The notes beneath the pieces were generated by a model. It worked only from the letters and a program-made list of their open reading frames with translations. It was not told the DNA's origin and ran no database searches. DNA of 64,000 nucleotides from an uncultured Pseudomonadales bacterium (GTDB lineage: Bacteria; Pseudomonadota; Gammaproteobacteria; Pseudomonadales; Azotimanducaceae), in NCBI GenBank assembly GCA_951813295.1, contig CATOTI010000002.1, forward strand, positions 1,736,001 to 1,800,000. The letters run 5' to 3'. Within the stretch, counting starts at the first letter, position 1. Each line of letters begins with the position of its first letter. Below, piece by piece: positions 26,146 to 35,169 of this stretch. The position numbers and the translations under genes are program-made.

Positions 26146-27234
26146 ATGGGCGCTTATCTCGTTCGCCGGATTCTACTGATCATCCCGACCCTGCTCGGGA
26201 TCATCCTGATCAATTTCACGATCGTGCAGTTCGCGCCCGGCGGACCGATCGAGCAGATCATCGCGAAGGCGACCATGGGCCAGACGTCCACCACCTCGTT
26301 CAACTCGGGCGGCGATACGGGCATGAGTTCGCAGGCCATGGAGATGGCGGCCAGCGGCCAGAATCCGGCGACCTATGGGCTCGATCCGGAACTCATCGCT
26401 GATCTCGAACGCCAGTTCGGCTTCGATAAGCCCGTGCACGAGCGCTTCTTCACGATGGTCGCGAACTACCTGACGTTCGATTTCGGCGATTCGTACTTTC
26501 AGGATCGCCCGGTGGTCGATCTCGTCATCGAGCGCTTGCCCGTGTCGATTTCGCTCGGCTTCTGGTCGCTGATTCTGATTTACGGTGTCTCGATCCCGTT
26601 GGGCGTCGCCAAGGCCGTCCGTGACGGCACCCGCTTCGACGTCTGGACAAGCACCGCGATCTTCGTCGGCTATGCGATCCCCGGGTTCATCTTCGCGATT
26701 CTCTTGATCGTCGTGTTCGCGGGCGGCAACTATTTCGACATCTTCCCCTTGCGCGGGCTCGTCTCGGAAAACTTCGACGAGCTCAGTTGGTGGGGCAAGA
26801 TCACGGACTATTTCTGGCATCTGGCCCTGCCGCTCACCGCCCTCACGATCGGCGGGTTCGCGACGCTCACGATGCTGACGAAGAACTCGTTTTTAGAGGA
26901 GATTTCGAAGCAGTTCGTCCTGACCGCGCGGGCCAAAGGGTTGACCGAAAAACGTGTGCTCTACGGTCATGTATTCCGTAATGCCATGCTGATCGTGATC
27001 GCCGGATTTCCGGCCGCGTTCGTCGGGATTCTCTTTACAGGCTCCGTCCTGATCGAGGTGATCTTCTCCCTCGAGGGGATGGGTCTTCTGTCGTACGAGG
27101 CGATCATCAAGCGCGACTACCCCATCCTCTTCGGCACGGTGTTCGTCTTCACGCTGATCGGGCTCGTCACCCACCTCATCGGCGACCTGACGTACGTGCT
27201 CGTTGATCCCCGAATCGACTTCGACACGCGCTGA
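26146..27234 (+). CDS. yejB: ABC transporter permease (YejB-like)
   Basis: A 362-residue inner-membrane permease. The N-terminal helix [21 protein letters not shown] is the DppB/OppB/YejB signature, followed by [11 protein letters not shown]. The EAA-type loop appears in [22 protein letters not shown], which contacts the ATPase. Six membrane segments are visible. It starts 15 bp after yejA and is followed two bases later by yejE, so the three form one operon. Confidence 0.9.
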   Translation: MGAYLVRRILLIIPTLLGIILINFTIVQFAPGGPIEQIIAKATMGQTSTTSFNSGGDTGMSSQAMEMAASGQNPATYGLDPELIADLERQFGFDKPVHERFFTMVANYLTFDFGDSYFQDRPVVDLVIERLPVSISLGFWSLILIYGVSIPLGVAKAVRDGTRFDVWTSTAIFVGYAIPGFIFAILLIVVFAGGNYFDIFPLRGLVSENFDELSWWGKITDYFWHLALPLTALTIGGFATLTMLTKNSFLEEISKQFVLTARAKGLTEKRVLYGHVFRNAMLIVIAGFPAAFVGILFTGSVLIEVIFSLEGMGLLSYEAIIKRDYPILFGTVFVFTLIGLVTHLIGDLTYVLVDPRIDFDTR

Positions 27235-27236
27235 TC

Positions 27237-28280
27237 ATGGCTCTTTCTCCCGTCACCCGTCGCCGACTCGCAAACTTCAAGGCGAACCGCCGCGGCTACT
27301 ACTCGATGTGGCTGTTCCTGTTCCTGTTCGTGACGTCGCTCTTCGCCGAATTCATCGCCAACGACAAGCCGATCCTCTTGTCTGTCGACGGCACCTGGTA
27401 CTTCCCGATCTTCGAGCTCGTCACCGAGCAGGACATCGGCGGCGAACTGCCGATCGAGGCGGACTACACCGATCCGTACGTCACGAACCTGATCGAGAGT
27501 CAGGACGGCTGGTCGATCGATCCGATCATTCCGTACAGCTTCGACACGATCGATCTCTACATCGAATCGGCCGCTCCCGCCGCCCCCTCGGCGAAACATT
27601 GGCTCGGCACCGACGACGGCGCAAAAGACACCGTCGCTCGCCTCATCTACGGGTTCAGGCTCTCCGTACTGTTCGGCATTACCTTGACGATCATCAGCTC
27701 CACCATCGGCATCGTCGTCGGGGCGGTGCAGGGCTATTTCGGCGGACTCATCGATCTGATCGGGCAACGGATCGTCGAAATCTGGGCCGGGCTGCCGATC
27801 CTTCTCATCCTGATCATTCTGGCGAGCGTCATTGAGCCGAACGTGTTCTGGCTCCTGGGCATCCTCGCACTCTTCAGTTGGATGGCGCTCGTCTCGGTGG
27901 TCCGCGCGGAGTTCCTGCGTGCACGGAATTTCGATTACGTGCGCGCCGCTCGCTCACTCGGTATCTCGAACGCGACGATCATGCGCCGCCACGTTCTGCC
28001 GAACGCGATGGTGGCGACGTTGACCTTCGTACCGTTTCTCCTGTCGGGCGCCGTGACGACGTTGACCGCACTCGACTTCCTCGGTTTCGGCCTACCCGCC
28101 GGTTCGCCATCGCTCGGCGAACTGCTGGCTCAGGGCAAGGCCAATCTGCACGCGCCGTGGCTGGGGCTCACGGGATTCTTCACGCTCGCGACGCTGCTCG
28201 TGCTCCTGATCTTCGTCGGCGAGGGCGTGCGCGACGCGCTCGATCCGCGGCGCGCGATGGGCGATCCGACGAAAGTCTAG
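27237..28280 (+). CDS. yejE: ABC transporter permease (YejE-like)
   Basis: A 347-residue second permease. The N-terminus with RRLANFKANRRGYYSMWLF and FAEFIANDKPI is characteristic of YejE, as is the large periplasmic insert before the first conserved helix. The EAA loop is VRAARSLGISNATIMRRHVLPNA. LDFLGFGLPAGSPSLGELLAQGK follows. The yej system normally ends in a double-domain ATPase (YejF); here the convergent gene overlaps the yejE stop by four bases and no ATPase gene is present. Confidence 0.9.
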   Translation: MALSPVTRRRLANFKANRRGYYSMWLFLFLFVTSLFAEFIANDKPILLSVDGTWYFPIFELVTEQDIGGELPIEADYTDPYVTNLIESQDGWSIDPIIPYSFDTIDLYIESAAPAAPSAKHWLGTDDGAKDTVARLIYGFRLSVLFGITLTIISSTIGIVVGAVQGYFGGLIDLIGQRIVEIWAGLPILLILIILASVIEPNVFWLLGILALFSWMALVSVVRAEFLRARNFDYVRAARSLGISNATIMRRHVLPNAMVATLTFVPFLLSGAVTTLTALDFLGFGLPAGSPSLGELLAQGKANLHAPWLGLTGFFTLATLLVLLIFVGEGVRDALDPRRAMGDPTKV

Positions 28281-29191
28281 GCGCGCTCCGCTACCCGAAG
28301 ACGCTCGACCGCTTCCTCGATAGGCGTCAGCTCGATCCCGAGCTCGGCCGCCGTCACCGCGGCCGATTCGACCCGGTCATCGTGATCCAGCACGCCGAGC
28401 ATGGCGCGACTCATCGGTGGGTTGGCCATCAGCCGTTCACAGCACGCGGCCACGAACCAGCCGAGACCAAAAGGAATCGAGACCACGCGGGTTCCACGCG
28501 TCGATGCACATTTGATGAGCTCTCGCCGCGTCAGCGAGCGCGGACCCGCGAGCTCGACCACGCCGGTCACGTCGCTCTGAAGCAGTGCGACGACGGTTTC
28601 GATCACATCGCCGGCATAGACGGGCTGCTCGATACTCCCAGCGCGGAATGTGAACGCGACGGCGCTCGCGGCACGGTTCAAGAGCGCACGCGATGCGTAG
28701 TCGCCTTCGCCCAGCACCATCGGAACGCGCAGGATCGCTGCGGGGATCGAGCACTCGAGCAAGGCGTCTTCGGCCCTGCCCTTGGAGGCGAGACAGGCGT
28801 TCGTCGAGTCGGCGCTCGATCCGACGATGCTCATGTAGACGATCTTACGGATGCCGGCACGTTCGGCCGCATTGATCACATGCCGCGTCGTTTCCTCGTG
28901 CGCCACCGAGAACGAGGTATTCGCGTTTTCCTTGATCACGCCGACCAGGTGGACCACCGCGGTGCAGCCGACCATCGCGGCGGCCATGGCGTCTTCGTCC
29001 GCGTAGTCGACGATGACACCGTCGTCGCAGCCGCTCTGTTCGAGCGTCGCCAGGGCACGCGGTGAACGAACGGCGCCGCGCCCGCCGATTCGACCGAGCA
29101 AACGCCGGCCGAGATTACCGTTGGCGCCAGTGACGAACGGCACCACGTCGATGCGGTCTTCTTGCGGGTTTTCGTCTTGTGTATTGGCCAA
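28277..29191 (-). CDS. NAD(P)-binding atypical SDR (NmrA/NDUFA9-like)
   Basis: A 304-residue Rossmann-fold protein. The glycine-rich motif is TGANGNLGRRLLG near residue 21. VVHLVGVIKENANTSF and IRKIVYMSIVGSSADSTN follow the atypical SDR pattern, in which the classical Tyr-Lys pair is not conserved. VPMVLGEGDY and PVYAGDVIETVVALL match the complex I NDUFA9-like or NmrA-like groups. The function is probably NAD(P)-dependent sensing or reduction. It overlaps yejE tail to tail. Confidence 0.82.
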   Translation of the reverse strand: MANTQDENPQEDRIDVVPFVTGANGNLGRRLLGRIGGRGAVRSPRALATLEQSGCDDGVIVDYADEDAMAAAMVGCTAVVHLVGVIKENANTSFSVAHEETTRHVINAAERAGIRKIVYMSIVGSSADSTNACLASKGRAEDALLECSIPAAILRVPMVLGEGDYASRALLNRAASAVAFTFRAGSIEQPVYAGDVIETVVALLQSDVTGVVELAGPRSLTRRELIKCASTRGTRVVSIPFGLGWFVAACCERLMANPPMSRAMLGVLDHDDRVESAAVTAAELGIELTPIEEAVERLRVAERA

Positions 29192-29348
29192 AGCGTCACC
29201 GATCCAGACGAGCGAACGTCGAGTATTTCGGTTTCCCTCCGTCGTCGCCAGGTGCTAAGCGCCTCTCCCGCCATCGGCAGCTCTCTATCCCGCCGTCTGG
29301 TGCCGGGATATTCTTCGCGACTCATCGGCGAAGAGGCTCAAGAGAAGC

Positions 29349-29903
29349 GTGTCAGATTGGATCACCGTCGCCAACGCGCTATCGGTGTCGAGGCTCGTGA
29401 TTGCACCGCTCTCGGCGACCGCCGTGCTTGCCGGCGATTGGGTCCAGGCCGCCGCGTTCTTCGTCTGGGCGGCCGTTTCGGATCTGGCCGACGGCATGAT
29501 TGCCCGGCGCACGAATACCGCCACGCGCATCGGCGGCATCCTCGATCACGCGTCGGACGCCGTCTTTGTCAGCGTCACCCTCTGGGCGGTCGCCCACACG
29601 AGTGTCATCCCCGGCATCCTGCCGTTTCTGATCGTGCTCGCGTTTTTGCAATATGTGATCGATTCGCGTGCGTTCTCCGGCGAACCCCTGCGCACGAGCC
29701 AGCTCGGGCGCTACAACGGCATCGCCTATTTCGTCTTGACCGGCATCGTGGTGATCCGCAACGCCATCGATCTCGAGTGGCTGACGAAGCTCGTTTTCGA
29801 CGATCTGATCTGGAGTCTCGGCATGATCCTGGTGCTGAGCACGTTCGTCTCGATCTTTGAGCGACTGCGCGCTTTCAATAAAGCCTTTAAGGAAAACCAA
29901 TGA
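29349..29903 (+). CDS. CDP-alcohol phosphatidyltransferase family protein
   Basis: A 184-residue membrane enzyme with the complete family motif D-x2-DG-x2-AR-x8-G-x3-D-x3-D, seen as DLADGMIARR then GGILDHASDA near residues 43-68. It joins a phosphatidyl group from a CDP-activated lipid to a small alcohol such as glycerol phosphate, inositol or serine. About five hydrophobic segments surround the motif. The start is GTG. Its stop overlaps the ATG of the next gene (ATGA). The acceptor alcohol is not identified. Confidence 0.88.
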   Translation: MSDWITVANALSVSRLVIAPLSATAVLAGDWVQAAAFFVWAAVSDLADGMIARRTNTATRIGGILDHASDAVFVSVTLWAVAHTSVIPGILPFLIVLAFLQYVIDSRAFSGEPLRTSQLGRYNGIAYFVLTGIVVIRNAIDLEWLTKLVFDDLIWSLGMILVLSTFVSIFERLRAFNKAFKENQ

Positions 29904-30727
29904 AACTTGGACTCTTCGGTGTCGGTTTTGGCGCCTGCGCCGATCCGCAAGTCGCCCGACGAATCGCCCAACATGCCGAAGCCGCCGGGCTCGAATCGCT
30001 TTGGACTGGCGAGCACGTCGTCCTCCCCGAACCGCGCGAGGCCCCCTCGCCAGCCGAGCCCGACACCCCGATGCTACATCCATCGACGAGCCTCGCCTTT
30101 CTCGCCGGCGTGACCGAAATGATCAAGCTCGGTACCGGGATCGTCCTGATCGCGCAACGCAACCCCGTCGTCCTCGCGAAAGAGATGGCGAGTCTCGACG
30201 TCGTGAGCCAAGGCCGCCTGATCCTCGGCGTCGGCGCGGGTTATCTGCACCAGGAATTCGCCGCCCTCGGCGTTCCCTTCGAAGAGCGCGGCGCACGGAC
30301 GGACGAATACATCGCCATTCTGAAGACGCTCTGGAACGAACCATCGCCGAGTTTTGACGGACGTTTCTATCAGTTCGCCAACGTTCAGGCGCAACCGCGG
30401 CCGGTCACCCCGGGCGGCCCACCCATCGTCATCGGCGGCTCGTCACGCGCCGCTCTGCGCCGAACGGTTCGCGACGCCGCCGGCTGGTATGGCTTCGCCA
30501 TGAACGTGGAGCAGACGGCGGCGGTCCTCGAGAACCTCAAAGCCGCGTGTGGCGACGAGCGTGATTATTCGAGCCTCGAGATCAGCGTCACGCCGTCGCT
30601 GCGGATCGACGCGGAGGCTATCGAGGCGTTCCGCGGCATCGGCGTTCACCGGCTGATTTCGCTGATGCCGTCCGGCGAAGATCGCATGCTCGCGCTCGTC
30701 GACCAACTCGCCGCGCTCGACGGCTGA
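29900..30727 (+). CDS. LLM-class F420/flavin-dependent oxidoreductase
   Basis: A 275-residue luciferase-like TIM-barrel monooxygenase or dehydrogenase. ADPQVARRIAQHAEAAGLESLWTGEHVVLP is the family N-terminal region, followed by LGTGIVLIAQRNPVVLAKEMASLDVVSQGRLILGVGAG and later GGPPIVIGGSS. The form resembles the F420-dependent TIGR03619 group. Whether the organism makes F420 is not shown here. It is translationally coupled to the CDP-alcohol phosphatidyltransferase. Confidence 0.85.
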   Translation: MKLGLFGVGFGACADPQVARRIAQHAEAAGLESLWTGEHVVLPEPREAPSPAEPDTPMLHPSTSLAFLAGVTEMIKLGTGIVLIAQRNPVVLAKEMASLDVVSQGRLILGVGAGYLHQEFAALGVPFEERGARTDEYIAILKTLWNEPSPSFDGRFYQFANVQAQPRPVTPGGPPIVIGGSSRAALRRTVRDAAGWYGFAMNVEQTAAVLENLKAACGDERDYSSLEISVTPSLRIDAEAIEAFRGIGVHRLISLMPSGEDRMLALVDQLAALDG

Positions 30728-30743
30728 CGGGCGATCCGATTCG

Positions 30744-31772
30744 TCAGCCGAAGAGTTCCTTGTTCGCCTTGGGCAGGAACAGCACCCCAATCAACGCATT
30801 GAAGATCACGAAGAAGGTGTGCATGACGAGGCTGAAAGCGCCGACTTCCGGATAGTCCGGGAAGAGCACGGTCCAGAGCAGCAAAGCGCCGGCGTGAAAC
30901 GGCAGCGGTAGCGCGGCCGCGAGGAAGATCACCGGCAGGAACGCAAGCATCTGGCCCAGGCTCACTTCAACCTGGAAGAGATCGAGCGCAATCGTGTAGA
31001 CGATCACTGCACCGATGAGATTCGGCGCTTTGAGGAGCACGATCATCAGGTAGTGCTTCGGCTCCGCCAGCCGAAACGCGCGCAGCACGGGCACATTGCG
31101 CACACCCTCGGTCGTGTCCTTCCCCGATCGGAAATACCAGATGTGCAGCGGCAGGTAGATCGCCGCAACGATCAGGACGGCCGGAAAGATGACGTCGAGC
31201 GGCAGAATTTTCGACGCTTCCCTGACCAGCCCGAAATCGAGCGCGATCCCGACCGCCGAGAACGCGAGCAACTGATAAACCTCCATCAAACCCAGGATGA
31301 TCATGCTCGAGAGCGCTTGCCATCCCGGCACTTCGTGACGCTTCAGGAGATAGAGGGACATGGCCCCCTTGCCGACCTGCTCATTGACGAGCGAGAGGAT
31401 GTAGGCGCTGGCGCGGATGGGCAGCATCGACGTGAACTTGAGATCCGGCGCGTTGAACCAGCGGATGATCCGCCAGGTCACATGGCTGTCTACGAGGAAG
31501 AAGAACACCGAGTAAGGCATCATCACGAGAAGCCATATACCCCAGTTCGCACCGGCGAAGAACTCGATCATGTAGTCGAGCGCGGTCAGCCCTTCCCGCG
31601 CCGCCGCTGCTTCGACGCGGCCGTAGACGAGGTAGAAACAGCCGATCGCCAGGATCCAGGTGACGACCTTGAAGATCACCTTGCCGATCGACGACTTCTC
31701 TTTGTCGGCTTGCACCTCGCCCGGTCCTTCTTCCGCGGGCGAAGGTTCTTGTGATTTGTCGAGATCACTCAT
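30744..31772 (-). CDS. Multi-pass membrane protein, possible LPG-synthase-TM/flippase-like
   Basis: A 342-residue protein with a charged N-terminus of about 28 residues (PSPAEEGPGEVQADKEKSS) followed by seven to eight hydrophobic segments. The layout, with NEQVGKGAMSLYLLKR in the middle, is reminiscent of the lysylphosphatidylglycerol synthetase transmembrane (UPF0104-like) proteins. The match is not firm. It overlaps the upstream GNAT gene by four bases, so they are co-translated. The function is unknown. Confidence 0.75.
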   Translation of the reverse strand: MSDLDKSQEPSPAEEGPGEVQADKEKSSIGKVIFKVVTWILAIGCFYLVYGRVEAAAAREGLTALDYMIEFFAGANWGIWLLVMMPYSVFFFLVDSHVTWRIIRWFNAPDLKFTSMLPIRASAYILSLVNEQVGKGAMSLYLLKRHEVPGWQALSSMIILGLMEVYQLLAFSAVGIALDFGLVREASKILPLDVIFPAVLIVAAIYLPLHIWYFRSGKDTTEGVRNVPVLRAFRLAEPKHYLMIVLLKAPNLIGAVIVYTIALDLFQVEVSLGQMLAFLPVIFLAAALPLPFHAGALLLWTVLFPDYPEVGAFSLVMHTFFVIFNALIGVLFLPKANKELFG

Positions 31773-32452
31773 CGGCGCACCATCACCGTCATTTCGCTCT
31801 CCACCCGTTTTTCGAAGCCCAGATTCTGATAAGCCCGGATCGCTTGTGCTTCAGCCGGGCTGCCTGTGCGCACGTGGAGATAAGGCACCGTCTCGGCGGC
31901 ATGTTGGCGCCGGATGATTTCGAGCACCAGGGCTTGCGCATAGCCCCTACCCGTGTGGCCTTCGGCCGTGCAGACCGCGCTCACTTCGCGGAACCCATCG
32001 AAGCACATTCGTTCGCCCGCCATCGCGACGAGTTGATCGTCGACCACGACGCCGATGTAGTCGCCAAGAAGATGGGTCTCCATTTCGAACGGACCGGGGT
32101 CGGTCGCTTTCGCGAGATCGAACATCTGCTTCGCACGGGCTCCATCGAGTTCGATCCATTCGACATCACGCGGCGTGACGTCCGGCATCCTCGGGCAGAT
32201 CCATTGGGAAAGCGCCACCTGCCCGACCACCCGCCAGAGGGCGTCCGGCGGTGGTCGCGCGGTGATCACCGCACAGAAATCGTTCTTCTCGCAAAGGGAG
32301 GCGAGTTCCTCGAAGGATTCCGGGGTCGAATCGGCGATCGCCGCGAGCGGCGAGACGTCGGGACGGTAGCGCGCCGCCCGTTCGCCGACCGTGCCGAATT
32401 CACGCTGTTCGGTGGTGAGCGCGAACCAGGCCGGGTTGTCGAGTCGTTCCAT
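31769..32452 (-). CDS. GNAT-family N-acetyltransferase (FR47-like)
   Basis: A 227-residue acetyltransferase. The acetyl-CoA pyrophosphate loop is GHTGRGYAQAL near residues 168-178, preceded by SAVCTAEG, and the C-terminus IRAYQNLGFEKRVESEM is the usual GNAT end. The N-terminal part is variable and probably binds substrate. The ATG at 32452 follows GAGAGAGG and is chosen over an adjacent TTG. It overlaps the downstream membrane-protein gene by four bases. The substrate is unknown. Confidence 0.85.
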   Translation of the reverse strand: MERLDNPAWFALTTEQREFGTVGERAARYRPDVSPLAAIADSTPESFEELASLCEKNDFCAVITARPPPDALWRVVGQVALSQWICPRMPDVTPRDVEWIELDGARAKQMFDLAKATDPGPFEMETHLLGDYIGVVVDDQLVAMAGERMCFDGFREVSAVCTAEGHTGRGYAQALVLEIIRRQHAAETVPYLHVRTGSPAEAQAIRAYQNLGFEKRVESEMTVMVRR

Positions 32453-32516
32453 CAAACCTCTCTCCGTCCCACCGACCCCCGATTATGCCCGCCGTTTCGC
32501 GGTCGCGCGTGACGTG

Positions 32517-33818
32517 TCAGTCGAGGCGTTCGTAGCCTTTGTCGATCCTGCGCACTTTGTGCAGCGTGAACCAGAGCACCAGGGTGCCGATCACGAGCAG
32601 GAGACCCGAGAGACCCAGTCCGTGATCTACGCCGTGCGCGTCGGCGATGAGGCCGATCGGGAAGACACCGAGGGGCATCAAACCGTGCGACATCATGTCG
32701 ATGCTCATCACGCGACCGCGCATATCGGGCGTCACCTGCAACTGGATGATGCTGCGATTCATCGACATGTTGAACGCCGAGGCGAAGCCGACCAGCGCCA
32801 CGGCGCCAAAGGCCATCACCATCGTGGTCGAATAGCCGACGAGAATCACGACGAGTCCCCACGCGAGACTGCTCGCGAAGAGCCAGACGCCCTTGTGTGA
32901 CAACTCCCCCATTTTGGCGAGCGCGAGTGATCCGATGATCGCACCCACACCCATGCCCGTCATGAGAATGCCGAGATCGTCCGGGCCACCGCTCAGGATG
33001 TCGGTGCTGAAGGCCGGCAGGAACGTATTGATCGCCATACCGAAGAGGAACGGCACGATCGAGAGCAGGATGAGCCCACCCACGACGGGCGAATGCATGA
33101 CGTATCGAAGCCCTTCGCCGACATCACCCAGCGCGCTGCGGGAAGACCCCATCGGCAGACCTTCGTGGCGAATCAGCAGTACCGTGAACGACGAGATGAG
33201 GTAGAGCGCCGACAGGACGAGATAAACGAGACCCACGCCGAAGGTCGAGGTTTTGTTGCCGTCGGCAAAGATAGCAATCATGAGACCGGCAAGCGCCGGC
33301 CCGAGAATACGTGCGAGGTTCCACGACGCCGTGTTGAACGCCATGGCGTTGAACATCAGACGTTCGCCGACGATCTCGGGGATGAAAGCCGTCCGCGCGG
33401 GCATCGAGAGCGCGAGCACCGTGCCGTTCAGCGCACCGACCCACAAGAAATCCCAGAACGTGACGTTGCCCGAGAAGATCACCAGTGCCATCACCAGCGT
33501 CGCGACGCCGTTGAGACTCTGCGATACGAGGATGATGGGCTTCTTCTTGAGCCGATCGGCGATGACGCCGCCCAGCAGCGAAAAAACGACCTGGGGGACG
33601 GTGAAGGCCATCATCACGAGTGCCAGGTTCACCGACGAGGTCGTCATTTCGTAGACGAGCCAGCCCTGCGCCACGAGCTGCATGTTCATGGCGAAAGCCG
33701 AGCCCGCCATGCCGATCCACAGGAACAGGTAGTCGCGATTCTTGAGCGACGCGAACATCGACCGATCGTCGATGTCGTCGGCTTCGGACGGGGCGATGGA
33801 GTCTGCTGTCGTGCTCAC
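32517..33818 (-). CDS. MFS transporter (EntS/DUF894-like)
   Basis: A major facilitator with twelve hydrophobic segments, about 433 residues from the GTG at 33818; an in-frame extension to 33875 and a later ATG (MFASLKNRDY) are possible starts, and none has a strong SD. The family A motif appears as GGVIADRLKKKP between helices 2 and 3. ALNGTVLALSMPARTAFIPEIV fits the exporter subgroup related to enterobactin efflux. The cargo is unknown. It belongs to the minus strand like the GNAT gene but is 64 bp upstream. Confidence 0.85.
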   Translation of the reverse strand: MSTTADSIAPSEADDIDDRSMFASLKNRDYLFLWIGMAGSAFAMNMQLVAQGWLVYEMTTSSVNLALVMMAFTVPQVVFSLLGGVIADRLKKKPIILVSQSLNGVATLVMALVIFSGNVTFWDFLWVGALNGTVLALSMPARTAFIPEIVGERLMFNAMAFNTASWNLARILGPALAGLMIAIFADGNKTSTFGVGLVYLVLSALYLISSFTVLLIRHEGLPMGSSRSALGDVGEGLRYVMHSPVVGGLILLSIVPFLFGMAINTFLPAFSTDILSGGPDDLGILMTGMGVGAIIGSLALAKMGELSHKGVWLFASSLAWGLVVILVGYSTTMVMAFGAVALVGFASAFNMSMNRSIIQLQVTPDMRGRVMSIDMMSHGLMPLGVFPIGLIADAHGVDHGLGLSGLLLVIGTLVLWFTLHKVRRIDKGYERLD

Positions 33819-34002
33819 GGCGGATATGAAACCGGGTAATGGAACCGGCTTCGGCGTCGGGGCGTGAGCCGCCAACCGCTGGTGGGCCGTCAGTGATAGG
33901 AACCGACCATCTTACCACGCGGCTCATGACGGCTCTCTTAAAGGCCCGCGCGCGACGGGGATCGACGCGCTGGTCCGTCAACCGCGGCCGGTTTTACCTC
34001 GC

Positions 34003-34305
34003 TCAGGCGTCGAGAATCGCCTTGAAAGCGCGGCTCGTCTGACTCGCTCGAAAGGCGACGATCTCGAAGTTCGCGAGGCCCCGGCTGACGAACGGATCGA
34101 GCGCCATGATCGCCTCGACGTCGTCGCGAGACGGCGCCTTGGCGAGGATCACGCCACCCGTCCGCGGATCACGACGGCCGGATACGATGAAGACGTCGGC
34201 GGCGTAACATCGGTCGAGAAACGCCATGTGATCCCGCATCGCCGCGTCGATTTCGGCCAGGTCCGCTTCGTACTCGATCAGCACGAGATACAAGCGTTCC
34301 GCCAT
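34003..34305 (-). CDS. YciI-family protein
   Basis: A 100-residue ferredoxin-like-fold protein. YLVLIEYEADLAEIDAAMRDHMAFLDR carries the conserved His of YciI near residue 26, and the later SGRRDPRTGGVILAKA and DPFVSRGLANFEIVAF match family strands. The family has a putative His-Asp active site but no firm biochemical role. It is the last gene of a minus-strand group with the HpcH aldolase and the broken serine hydrolase. Confidence 0.85.
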   Translation of the reverse strand: MAERLYLVLIEYEADLAEIDAAMRDHMAFLDRCYAADVFIVSGRRDPRTGGVILAKAPSRDDVEAIMALDPFVSRGLANFEIVAFRASQTSRAFKAILDA

Positions 34306-34353
34306 CAGGCGCGCACACCTCGACGCGCCAGCGCTGCACGAGAACCCGCCAGT

Positions 34354-35169
34354 TCAGAGATTGGCGCGCGCAAACTCGACCAGTGCCTCGTTACCGGGCG
34401 AAAACCTGACACCTGCATCAAAGCGCTCGCGGAGGTTCGCCTCCGTGACCCCGTCGAGGAAGAAGACCCCGTTGGCCCGGCAGGCGGCGAACACGCGTTC
34501 CCGCGCCGCGGTGAGCTCATCGGGCCACGGATCGGGCATATCACGGTGGCCGAAGGACATGGACATATCCGCCGGTCCCCACTCGGCAAACGCGATGCCG
34601 GGTACGGCCACGCTTTCTTCGACTTTCTGAAGGGCACGCTTGTTTTCGATCTTGAGGCCCAGAAGCAGCTCGCCGTCGGCGGAGAGCGGCCAGGGATCGG
34701 CACGGTCGAGATACTCCGAGGCGGAAAGCCCCCAACGCGCCCCCGCGTAGGCCTGGCTGCCCGCGCCGCGCGTCCCGCCACGAAACGAATAGCGTGTCGC
34801 CGCGACGAACGCGGCAACGGCAGCAGGGTCTTCGGCGTGGCAGAGCAGGAAGCCATGCACACCGAGCGACAAGAGCTGGCGGATGATCCACGCGTTGGAT
34901 TCGACGATGGCGACGGAAGCGCCTTCGAACGGCAGCTCGACGAGCACCGCCGGTTTGTCGCCCGAAGTACTTGCCAGCCCCGCCATGAAATCGTCGAGAC
35001 CGGCAAGATCGAGCGGCCCGTGCTCCATGCCGACGTTGATGTAGTCGGCCCAGGTCGACGCGGCCGCGACGCCGGCCTCGAAGTCGAGCGTCGCGCCCGT
35101 GTGGGCACCGGCGTAGAACACCATCTCGTCGTTCTCGAGCCGCGTGATGACCCGGTTGACGCGCGCCAT
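34354..35169 (-). CDS. HpcH/HpaI-family aldolase
   Basis: A 271-residue TIM-barrel class II aldolase/citrate-lyase-like enzyme. WIIRQLLSLGVHGFLLCHAED and LLLGLKIENKRALQKVEESVAVPGIAFAEWGPADMSMSFG follow the HpcH pattern, the second holding the metal-binding Glu and Asp. Members cleave 2-keto-3-deoxy acids to pyruvate or glyoxylate and an aldehyde. Its ATG overlaps the stop of the upstream serine hydrolase by one base (TGATG). Confidence 0.82.
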   Translation of the reverse strand: MARVNRVITRLENDEMVFYAGAHTGATLDFEAGVAAASTWADYINVGMEHGPLDLAGLDDFMAGLASTSGDKPAVLVELPFEGASVAIVESNAWIIRQLLSLGVHGFLLCHAEDPAAVAAFVAATRYSFRGGTRGAGSQAYAGARWGLSASEYLDRADPWPLSADGELLLGLKIENKRALQKVEESVAVPGIAFAEWGPADMSMSFGHRDMPDPWPDELTAARERVFAACRANGVFFLDGVTEANLRERFDAGVRFSPGNEALVEFARANL

